Under the pieces are notes generated by a model. That model saw nothing but the letters and a program-made list of their open reading frames with translations, had not been told where the DNA came from and searched no databases. This document shows, one piece after another, positions 22,543-31,764 of a DNA stretch of 64,000 nucleotides (positions are counted from its first letter, which is position 1; each line of letters begins with the position of its first letter). The DNA is taken from NCBI GenBank assembly GCA_947471745.1, contig CANJKZ010000182.1:62001-126000 (forward strand), written 5' to 3'. A program made the position numbers and the translations under genes. This DNA is from Closterium sp. Naga37s-1. Its lineage: Eukaryota > Streptophyta > Zygnematophyceae > Desmidiales > Closteriaceae.

Positions 22543-23576
22543 GCTAGGAATAGGAATGTTTTTTAGAGTCACACGGACGATGCGTGGAGGAAAGCAATCT
22601 GGAAATTTCAAAATGCAGCTTTGCGTTGCGCAACGGTTGAGCTGTGATGGAGCACAGCATTTCAGAAGTGTTGCCTGCACGATGGGAGACGAGAGGCGAA
22701 GGGAAGGTGTTTTGTACGTAGGAGGGACGGCATTTCTGACAATTCAATCCCAAGAGCGGGGGCGCGGAGACTCGGCGACGCGAAAAAAACTCTGACATCA
22801 CAGAAGTGTTCGTAAGCACATTTCACCATGCGTCACCGAAGAATCTTCCTCTGCACCGATGTTTTTTGCAGCCGATCTGGCCAAGGCTCATGCCGTTCGC
22901 GATTCGCAATGGTATGGCTGATGCGAGGTCCTTGCGACATCTTGCGATCACTGCGATTTTTCCAGGACCGTTGTTTGTGAAGACTGAGCGAGTCTACTCT
23001 ACTCTCAAGGCCTGTTGATTTGCGGTACTCGTCGCCAAAGAAGGGAACTGTAGTATTTGAATGAACCACACTACACTTCGTGCAATAAAAGTCCAATCCC
23101 TTCTTGCAATGCTGATCTAACCACAAATGACAAATAGACTTACTGAATATGACATAAGATAATGCGATACAATACATAAACATGAATACGTAGCAGCTGG
23201 TGTCGAGGACCTGCAATCCTCCTCCAAATTCCGTCCACAGAGGGTATTCTGTAGCCTTGTTACCAGCAAAGAGGCTCGAAAATGGGCCGGTTTGCTGGAA
23301 ACAAGCGAAGAGGCGGAGGATGGAAGGTCCACGCACAGCCTGCCTGCACCAAACAAAGACAAACCTAAAAGCAAGAAAAGGAAGGACAAAGAAACATCCA
23401 AGCAGCATATGGTGTGCTACGGCACGTCAGGCACACCCATTCCTCTGTTGTCGGAAACGCCTGCAGACGACTTGCTATGCCACCGAAGGCACGCCCTTTC
23501 CACTGCCACTGTAACGATGGTTGCTACAAACGCATGTGTGTCACGTGGCAGACCGCGAGGCAACGTGGCAAGTCAG
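22543..23576. other. Upstream flank of paralogue C / downstream of the STOP1-like gene
   Basis: No supported gene. Blocks at 22930-22955 and 23240-23400 repeat the upstream flank of paralogue A (6500-6530, 7040-7215). The remainder is unique and unexplained. Confidence 0.55.
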
Positions 23577-26151
23577 TCAGGCACGGTTATTCCCAGGCGA
23601 GACCGCGGAGTGGCCGATGAAGGTGACCAGGTGAGCCATCAGCTTGTCCTTGCGGCTGCAAGGGGGGGAGGGGGAGGGGGGGAGTTCAAGGAGATCCACA
23701 GGGGAAGGCGAGGGAAAGGAAGGAACAAAGGATTACTCAAGGAAAGGGAGTGAGGTAGGCAAACCGGAGGACACAAGAAAGTAATGACTGAACATTGGAA
23801 GTAAACAGATGGCAGCAGACAGTACAACAAAGACACAGGTTACTAGTCAGCCGCCAAATGAGGCGCCGTCAAAATGCACACCTGAATCGAGAGCCGCAGG
23901 AGCAGGTCCAGCTGGTGAGGCCGCAGTGCTTCTCATGCGTGCGCAGATCCGCCAGCACTGCAAAGCGCTTGGCACCGCCACAGCGCGAGCACGCGAGCAG
24001 CTTGGGGCAGTGCGAGCGGCGGTAGTGGTTGCGCACACACAGCACCGTCTTGAGCGGCTGGAAGGCCACGTGCTCCCGGTGCCGCTTGCACCCCGCCACA
24101 GGGCAGCTGAAGCGGCATTGCGCCGGGTCCACGGGGGGCGATGGGGAGGAGGAGAAGGAAGGAGGAGACGCTGCTGGGTGCATGGGGGCCATGTGGCCGT
24201 GTGCCTTGATGTGCATGCGCAGGTTGGCCTCGCGCTTAAAGCCCTTGCCGCAGGCGTCGCAGAAGTGCATCTGGTCGTTGGTCAGCTCTGCCACCCGCAG
24301 CTCCACTATCATCCACTCGCCCATGCGCACACCTTCCGCTCCCCACCCCGCCCTGCCGCCGCTGCTTGCTGCCGCTGCCTCCTCGTCGCTGTCGCTCGCA
24401 GTGGTGGTGTCTGCCGACCCTGCTGCTGCCTTGGAGCCAGTGCAGCCATCTCCCATGGACTCTCCTGCCGATGCTGCTCCTGGCGCAACCTCTGATGCTG
24501 TGCCAGATGCTGACCGGGATGCTGTCTCAAGGGTTATGGTTGGTGCTTCGTCTTCCCCAAAGGCATCAGCTGCCTGATCATCCACCACCTTAGCTTGCTT
24601 CAGCGGCCCCTCCCCCGCCGCAGTCCCCATTTCACCATCAACATCCCTCCCTCTCTTGCTTCCTCCCGCTCTTCCCTGCTCTCCCTCGTCCCTTCCCTCG
24701 TCTCTTGCCTCAGCGTCGGCTTCCCCCGTGCTGGCGCCGGGCCCGGATGCTGCAGCGGAAACGGGAGAAGCGAGGGGAGGGGGAGGGTGGGGAAGGGGAG
24801 GGGCGGCAGTAGGCCCCGCAAGAGGGACAGCAGGCGCAAGCGGAGCAGGCGGAGGCGCGGCTGAAGGAGAAGCGGCATCGGGTGCAAACATAGCGACAGC
24901 AGGAGGCGGAGGAGAGGGAGCGGTGGGAAGCGCTAGTGGCTTCTGCTGCTGCTGCTGCTGTTGCTCCTGCAGCTGCAGCGCTTGCGCCAGCGCCATCATC
25001 ATCGCCTCCTGCATGTGTGGCTGCTGCCCCCCTTCCGCCTCCGCTTGCCCCTGCGCCTCCGCCTCGTCCTGCTGTTTCTCCGCGGACTGATCCGCGCTCC
25101 CCAGCTCCGCGTGCTGTAGCGCCGACCGCTCCTTCTCCGCGCGCATCTGTTCCGCGCGCAACACCCCCGCGATGTCGGGCAGCAGAAGCTGCGCCTGCAG
25201 GCGCGGCGGAAGCAGCCCCACGGCGGCGAGCGCCACCTGCTGAATCACCGCCGCCACGCCCACCGCCGCCGCCTCCTGCTGCTCGCGCACGGCGGGGGCG
25301 GGGCCGCTCTGCGCCACCAGCGGAATCAGCAGCTGCAGCGCGGCGATCTTGCCCTGGAGCGACCCCAGTGCTGACATCAGCGATGCAGGGGACACGTTAG
25401 TGGCTGACGTGGCAGAGGGAGTGAACCACGCTGATGGCACGTGGGCGCCACATTCCGTGGTTTGGATGCCCGTGCCGTGCGGGGAAGCAGCGGAAGGCGG
25501 CGGGCCCGTAAAGGAAGCGGACGGCGGAAGAGTCAGCAGGGGGATTGCGGGCGCAAGGCCAGCGGGGCCAAAAGATGCGCCAGTGGCGCAAGCGCTGGTT
25601 GCTGCGAAAGGGGTCTCTCGTCCGAGGTTTCCGCGGCTAGCGCAACCGCCGCCGGCGGATGTGGCGGCGGAGGGGGAAGTTGTGAGGCAGGAGCCGTCGT
25701 TGCCTTGGCCGACTTGCCACTTAGGCTTCTCCTGAAGATTCTCCTGAACATTCAGATGCAGCGGATCCCATCCGTTCGTGAAACGTGTGGCAACGGAGGC
25801 GCCTTTGTTGGGAGAGACTTCGGCAGAAGCGGATATGTTCTTGCGCGCAATGGCTTGGATCAGCGGAGTTGGCGGAGCTTCCGCAGCGCCTTCCACGATC
25901 ATTCCCTCTTCCCCCATAGCGCCCCAACTGTCGCCCCCCTTCTCCAAACCCCACTCCTCCTCGCTGCGCTTTCCGCCCGCCCATTCCCCCATGAACCCGC
26001 CGCCCCATTCGTTATTTTCCGCGGACCCAGCCGCTGCGCACGGAAGCGGCGCTTGGTGAAAGCTGAATCCGTCGACGAGAGGGATTTGCGGCGGGGAGAC
26101 GGCCGCCCACACGGCACCGGTGCCCGCGGCGCCGTCATTCTCGAGGTCCAT
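23577..26151 (-). CDS. STOP1/ART1-like C2H2 zinc-finger transcription factor
   Basis: Two exons, 26151-23882 and 23655-23577, 782 aa. Members of this plant family control tolerance to low pH and aluminium. The C-terminal zinc-finger block follows STOP1 closely: a classical finger CDACGKGFKREANLRMH, then FSCPVAGC, FQPLKTVLCVRNHYRRSHCP, CSRCGGAKRF, VLADLRTHEKHCG and CSCGSRF. The last exon completes the block as SRKDKLMAHLVTFIGH; the AG|GT donor and GCAG acceptor restore this motif exactly. A segment LGSLQGKIAALQLLIPLV upstream corresponds to the conserved STOP1 helix before the fingers. The rest is Ala/Pro/Gln-rich. Start: the first ATG (MDLENDG); the frame is open further up but only from a GTG. 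Confidence 0.88.
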
Positions 26152-26303
26152 TCGTCCGCGCCTTCTCGGACGCGGAAGGGCGTTCGGCGGAGCGAGTCGG
26201 GATTCTGCGGAGCGCACTGACTCAACACGGTACCCGGCACACCGCGTATGGGAAACAGTTGATTAGAGGAGGCTTCACGCGGTGGCTTTAAGTGCCCCTT
26301 ACG

Positions 26304-26400
26304 GACCCTATCAGCCTAAGAACGGTCATGCTGCTCTCGAGCTACCGTTTTCCGTTCTTGTTGCCGATTCGCGGAATGGCCTTCTTAGGCTGATAGGGTC
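26304..26400. repeat. Inverted repeat, 19-bp perfect arms
   Basis: gaccctatcagcctaagaa (26304-26322) is followed 59 bases later by its exact reverse complement (26382-26400). Weaker pairing continues a few bases inward. It lies about 150-250 bp upstream of the STOP1-like start codon. It could be a hairpin-forming small-RNA precursor, a short foldback element or a paired binding site. Confidence 0.85.
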
Positions 26401-27767
26401 TATTCTGGACTAATTCACGATTCACAAAATGGCGAACTGGAAAGCGACAAGAAGTGAAAAAATGTTTACAGACACCTAGGTGAAACAGCGACCACACTTA
26501 CTACGGACTGCTCTTAAGGCGTCTCGACAGCTGTAGGTTTTACGGACTGCCTGCAGCATTGTCAATGGCTTGACGTACAGTCTGGTCGACGAATCTGTAG
26601 GCAGCTGCTCTGTGTTGCCCGTCAACAGCTAGTACACTACGCGGCGAGAAAGAATTGTGTGGAAGATGAGCTGGTTGCATCAATGGTATCGGGGGATCCC
26701 CCGAATTGAGATACTGTATGTGGTGGGTGGCGGTGGAAAGGAAGCAGGAGGGACGTGGGGGAAAAGAAGGGCGCGTGTGGGGGAAGAAGGGCGCGAGTGA
26801 GGCACCGAGCTGAAAGGACGGATGGCCTACCTATCAAAATCCGATATGAGCTTATCGTAGGGCTCTCCTTGGCTCTTGCTGCATCTTGCGGTGTCACTTC
26901 GTCACGAGACAGCTGGATGCTCATACTCCGCACCAGACAACCCATCCCCGCCCCCGGCCGCACACAACGCTCAACTGTTCCGCAATTCCCAGGGTTGTTG
27001 GGTTGGGGCGGTCGTCGAATCGAATTGAAGACCAGGGGGGCACATGGGCTGGGTTCCTTTGCTGCGGGAGGAAGCCGAGGCGCAGGGCTGAACTGATGTG
27101 GTTTCCCAACGAGGCGCTGATGACGCGACAAGGGAAAACCGAAATCGTGTGCTACACGACATGATTCTGTGGGGGGTGTCGGTGATATTTGAGAGGAAGA
27201 CATTGGGCGGACGCCGTGTGAATTTCTCGAAGAACACGACAAGATGCACAGCTGGTGGGATTCTAACCCGTTTTAGTTCGACCTTCTTTAGATCATACAA
27301 TTCAGACATCCAGTTCTACTACGTGGAAAGATTATCAACTCGAATAAAGTGGTATATGATTACCGTATCTTCCATGCGATGAACGATTATCGAGGACTGG
27401 GCACTAGCGAAGCTCATGAGAACTTTGGGAACTCCGATTCAGAGATGTCTCTAAACTCTATTTCCCACTCGGGGCTGGATAAGAAATGTCCAGAGTGACT
27501 ATTCCCTTAGTGACCTTTAGCTATTGCTTCTTGTGCAATCAAACCCCGATGTTGCCTTGACTACGTCGCAGTCCCGTAGCAATTCGACAGAATTGATACT
27601 TTTATCCGCATCATTATATTCCCATCCGTGACCGCGAATTTCACATCCCTGCGTTTCGCGTCCGTGTTTTGTAACGCCTTAGCGAGTCCGTTGATAGCGA
27701 GGACGGGCGCGAGAGACAGGGACGTCACAGAGGGGGTGCGACGCGGAGGGCAGCGCACCGAGCGGTG
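26401..27767. other. Divergent intergenic region between STOP1-like and calcineurin-B-like genes
   Basis: No gene I can support. A 201-codon minus frame (27242-26637) has no recognisable motif and overlaps other open frames. The region should hold the promoters of both flanking genes. Confidence 0.5.
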
Positions 27768-30700
27768 ATGGGGAACGAGCACTCGCTGCTGACGCAGTAT
27801 GACATCGAGGACGTTCAGCAGCACGTGGGTGGCCGATGTGAGTATAGCGAGTTGCAGGAGTGCAGCGGGCGATGTGAGTATAACGAGTTGTGCAGCGGGC
27901 GAAGTGACTATAGCGAGTTGCATGATTGCAGCGGGCGATGTGAGTATAGCGAGTTGCGTGAGTGCAGCGGGCGATGTGAGTACGCAATTCCGCGTTTCCT
28001 CCTCCGCGTCTTCCGCGTCTCCGGCGTCTCCCACACGGCACCATCCCCCTTCCCCAACAACTCCCCATCCCCTCTCCCCCATCCCCGCCCCTCTCCCCCC
28101 ACTCCCCCCCTGCATGCTCCCCCCAGTCTCGCAGGAGGAGATCGCGGCGCTGTACCGGCGGTTCTGCACTTTGGACCGCAACGGCAAGGGGTACGTGAGC
28201 GGGGACGAGTTCCTCTCCATCCCCGAATTCGCCATCAACCCGCTCGCGCATGTGAGTCAACGCCAGTCAACGCTGGTCAACGCCAGTCAACGCTGGATCG
28301 CAACGGCAAGGGGTACGTGAGCGGCGACGAGTTCCTCTCCATCCCCGAATTCGCCATCAACCCGCTCGCTCATGTGAGTCAACGCCAGTCAATGCCAGTC
28401 AATCTCGTTCGCGCTGAACCTCCGCTGCTTCCCACGCTTCACCCTCTTTCCTCTCCCGTTTTTCATCCTCCCCCTCCCATTCCACCATTTCCCTCCCCCT
28501 CTCGCCCGTCCCCCCAACGGCTGCTGGGCGCATGGAATGGAGCGGCCTTCAAGGACATGGTAAATAGGCTCCTGGCTTGATTCGGAGCTCATCCCCCTCC
28601 TCCCCCCGGCCCCACACTGCCGCTTCCCCCGTCCTCCTCTGCTTCTCCCCCCTTTCTCCCCCCCAGCGGCTGCTGGGCATGCTAGAGGGAGTGAACTCCA
28701 AGGACTTTGTCAAGTGGCTATTGGAATTACTTAACAGCCATCCCCCCTCCTCCTTCCGCCTTTTCCACTCGTCCTCCCCCACCCCTCCTCCTCCTCCACC
28801 CCCCAGCGGCTACTGGGCATGCTAGAGGGAGTGAACTTGAAGGACTTTGTCAAGTGTCTCTTGAGTCATGTTCGCCCCATCCATCCCTGCTCTCCCTTCC
28901 ACCCCCCTCCCTTTCCCCACCCCCCTCCCCTTTCCCCCCCAGCGGCTACTGGGCATGCTAGAGGGAGTGAACTTGAAGGACTTTGTCAAGTGGCTCTTGA
29001 GTCATGTTCGCCCCATCCATCCCTGCTCTCCCTTCCACCCCCCTCCCGGTCCGCACCCCCCTCCCCTTCCCCCCCCAGCGGCTACTGGGCATGCTAGAGG
29101 GAGTGAACTTCAAGGACTTTGTCAAGTGGCTGGCTGCCTTCAGCTCCCGCGCCACTGCTGAGGACCGCACCCGATGTGCGTGTGGTGGGGTGGCAGGGGG
29201 GGGTGGCGGGATGGGAGAGTGGTGGGATGGGATGGGATGGGATGGGATGGGATGGGATGGGATGGGATGGGATGGGATGGGATGGGATGGGATGGGATGG
29301 GATGGAATGAAGCTGGGATGGGCTACACTTTGTCAAGTGGTTGGCTGCCTTTAGCTCTCGCGCCATGGCATGATAAGGGTGGTGATAGGATGGGTTGGTA
29401 TTTTATGGGATTGGATGGGTTTGAAGTTAATGTGACGTGCCATGGGGATCATTGGCTGATTCCACCTGTGCCATGCCGTGGCATGCCATCATGTCTCCCT
29501 CCCTCCCCCTCCTCTCCTCCCCCCAGTGTTGTTCGCCGTGTGCGACGTGGATGCCACCATGTTTCCTCACCCACCTGCCACCATTGCCGTTTCCCCCCAT
29601 TCCCCCTCCCCTCTCCCTCCATTCCCTCTCCCTCCCCCTCCATTCCCCCTCCCCTCTCCCTCCATTCCCTCTCCCTCCCCCTCCATTCCCCCTCCCCTCT
29701 CCCTCCATTCCCTCTCCCTCCCCCTCCATTCCCCCTCCCCTCCCCCTCCATTCCGCGCCCCAGTGGTGTTCGCAGTATACGACGTGGATGGCGATGGCAA
29801 GATATCCAAGGGGGATCTGCACACCCACACGGCACCACTACCCCTTCCTTTCACCTTTCCCCCCCCCCCCCCTCCCTTCCCCCACCGCTCCTCCCTCCAG
29901 TGGTGTTCGCAGTATACGACGTGGATGGCGATGGCAAGATATCCAAGGGGGATCTGCACACCCACACGGCACCACTACCCCTTCCTTTCACCTTCCCCCC
30001 CCCCCCCCCTCCCTTCCCCCACCGCTCCTCCCTCCAGTGGTGTTCGCAGTATACGACGTGGATGGCGATGGCAAGATATCCAAGGGGGATCTGCACACCC
30101 ACACGGCACCACTACCCCTTCCTTTCACCTTTCCCCCCCCCCCCCCTCCCTTCCCCCACCGCTCCTCCCTCCAGTGGTGTTCGCAGTATACGACGTGGAT
30201 GGCGATGGCAAGATATCCAAGGGGGATCTGCACACCCACACGGTACCACTACCCCTTCCTTTCACCTTTCCCCCCCCCCCCTCCCTTCCCCCACCGCTCC
30301 TCCCTCCAGTGGTGTTCGCAGTATACGACGTGGATGGCGATGGCAGGATATCCAAGGGGGACCTCCTCGCCATGCTGCGGGACCTGTCAGGGGGGTTCCT
30401 GTCCGACGAGCAACGAGAGGTGGGTCATGGGAGAGATAGGGTTTATAATGGGAGTGGTTTGCAGGGGGATCACAAAACCCAGCAGCACCAGGGCAGGATT
30501 GACCTCCTCGCCATGCTCAGGGACCTGTCAGGGGGGTTCCTCTCGGACGAGCAGCGAGAGGTGGGCTATGGGAGTGGCGGGGCTTAGAATGGAGTGGGTT
30601 TGCATGGGAATAGCACAGCCCACCAACACATGGCGGTGGCAGACCTTTCTCGCCATGCTCCGGGGAACCTGTCAGGGGGATTCCTCTCAGACGAGCAACG

Positions 30701-31460
30701 AGAGCTGGGGCTTGTGATGGGAGTAATTTTGCAGGACAAAGGATTCGCCCTCCACATTGCGCTATGTGGTGGGACTTGCATTGCCTGCCTGCCTGCCCAG
30801 CTGCTGGAGGCACCCCCCCCTTCACCCCCCATTACCCGCCATCACCCCCCATTGCCCGCCATCACCCCCCATTGCCCTCCATCACCCCCCATTGCCCTCC
30901 ATCACCCCCCCTCATCCATCAACTTCCCATAACTCCACATAACCCCTCCGTGTGCCTTCCCCCCACACGCGCTCCTCCCGTCACACCCCCCATCACCCCC
31001 TGTCACCGCCCTTCACCGCGCATGACCGCACAGGAGGTGGTGGTGCAGGCGATGCAGCAGGCGGGGTTCAGCAGCAACTCGCTCCTCTCTTTCAATGACG
31101 TCTACAAGGTCACCTGCCCTGCCCTGCTCTCTGCTCTGCCCTGCTCTCTGCCCCGCCCCCCTCTCTGCCCTGCCCTGCTCTCTGCCGTGCCCCACCACAT
31201 GCCACGCCACACCATGCCATGCCATCCATCTCTGCTGGGCTGCCTGCTCGCATGCCTGGTCTTGGCTGCACAACTGCAGTCGCTTTGCTGCCTGTCTCTC
31301 TTTCTCAAACTCGGCCACCCCACCCATCTTCCTCCAGTCCATTCCCTTCTCTAACCTCGTTACTGCTATCCTCGTTTGTGTGTGCTGTGCACCAACCTGT
31401 GCCTTGCAGGTGGTTGGCAAGCAACTGCGGTTGCAACTTGACATTCCGGTGGATGAATAA
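27768..31460 (+). CDS. Calcineurin-B-like EF-hand protein (plant type)
   Basis: Six functional exons can be chained: 27768-27837, 28127-28251, 29079-29175, 30310-30419, 31034-31108 and 31410-31460, giving exactly 175 aa. Phases match at every junction. The protein starts MGNEHSLLTQYDIEDVQ (MGN is a likely N-myristoylation start), then EEIAALYRRF, the EF loop DRNGKGYVSGDE, FAINPLAHRLLGM, NFKDFVKWLAAFSSRA, VFAVYDVDGDGRISKGDL, LRDLSGGFLSDEQRE, VVVQAMQQAGF and a terminal LDIPVDE. The length and the order of helices and loops fit the calcineurin B subunit fold and the related plant EF-hand proteins. It is a calcium sensor of uncertain partner, since land plants lack a classical calcineurin A. Four introns carry partial exon copies (see the array entries). 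A transcript using them would be frameshifted or extended. Confidence 0.87.
27834..27985 (+). repeat. Five-copy array of the exon-1 donor site
   Basis: The unit of about 36 bp (cgatgtgagtatagcgagtt, then gcaggagtgcagcggg) begins with the last bases of exon 1 and its GTGAGT donor. Most of the following units repeat a usable-looking GAT|GTGAGT; one has GAAGTGACT. One unit is shortened to about 30 bp. Confidence 0.85.
28291..28390 (+). repeat. Second copy of the exon-2 3' part with donor
   Basis: Repeats the exon-2 portion encoding DRNGKGYVSGDEFLSIPEFA and its CAT|GTGAGTCAACGCCAG junction (compare 28168-28265). It has no C-rich acceptor of its own. Short agtcaacgc words separate the copies. Confidence 0.85.
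28518..29175 (+). repeat. Five copies of the exon-3 start; the last is the full exon
   Basis: RLLG-type exon starts at 28518, 28667, 28807, 28943 and 29079. The last three are spaced exactly 136 bp. Copies two to five have a C-rich tract and CCCCAG|CGGCT; the first has AA in place of AG. Copies one to four diverge after about 50 bases (FKDFVKWL), and only 29079-29175 continues to the phase-1 donor. A detached 3' fragment (FVKWLAAFSSRA) recurs at 29329-29366. Confidence 0.88.
29222..29306. repeat. (GGGAT)n pentamer microsatellite
   Basis: About 16 copies in the intron between exons 3 and 4. Confidence 0.9.
29527..30419 (+). repeat. Six copies of the exon-4 start; the last is the full exon
   Basis: VFAVYDVDGDGKISKGDL-type copies follow AG acceptors at 29527 (diverged), 29764, 29901, 30038, 30175 and 30310. 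Spacing is 137, 137, 137 and 135 bp. Only the last continues into the LRDLSGGFLSDEQRE part with a donor. The others turn into a repeated intron segment (cacacccacacggcaccact and a C-rich tract). Between the first two copies is a CCATTCCC/CTCCCT pyrimidine minisatellite (29580-29755). Confidence 0.9.
30500..30712 (+). repeat. Two extra copies of the exon-4 3' end with donor
   Basis: Bases 30503-30560 and about 30640-30705 repeat the LLAMLRDLSGGFLSDEQRE-coding end of exon 4. The first keeps GAG|GTGGGC; the second is degraded. They lie downstream of the functional exon 4. Confidence 0.82.
30815..30915. repeat. C-rich minisatellite (caccccccattgcc)
   Basis: Five to six units of about 18-19 bp in the intron before exon 5. 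Confidence 0.75.
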
Positions 31461-31764
31461 GTACCGTAACCGTACCGTAATCTGTTGCTTATTAAAAAGG
31501 AGGTACGATGTGCTCCAGTGCCAATAAAGACAAGGTGCTGTGGCTCCTCGTTGTCTTCAAAAGTTATCCATCCATTCAATATTATGGAATAAATGCTGCA
31601 TACAGGTGAAATTTATTGATGGGCAACCTTCTACAGATACAGTGCAAGGCTCTATGGATGGACTACCGTACTCTACGTGCTGGTGTAGAATTGCAACTGA
31701 TGTGAGTGTAGCATTACTATGTGTAGCATACATGGTAACAAAGTGGGGGAGTGTATGTACACTC

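Noticed and set aside
23869..26217. Start of the STOP1-like protein at 26217
   Set aside because: The codon there is GTG; the first ATG in frame is at 26151 and gives a family-like acidic N-terminus.
26637..27242. 201-codon minus-strand ORF upstream of the STOP1-like gene
   Set aside because: No recognisable motif, and comparable open frames exist on the other strand. Left as intergenic.
29174..30717. Plus-strand ORFs of 369-426 codons over the calcineurin-B-like introns
   Set aside because: They read through C-rich intron DNA and exon copies in mixed frames; the six-exon chain explains the conserved protein without them.
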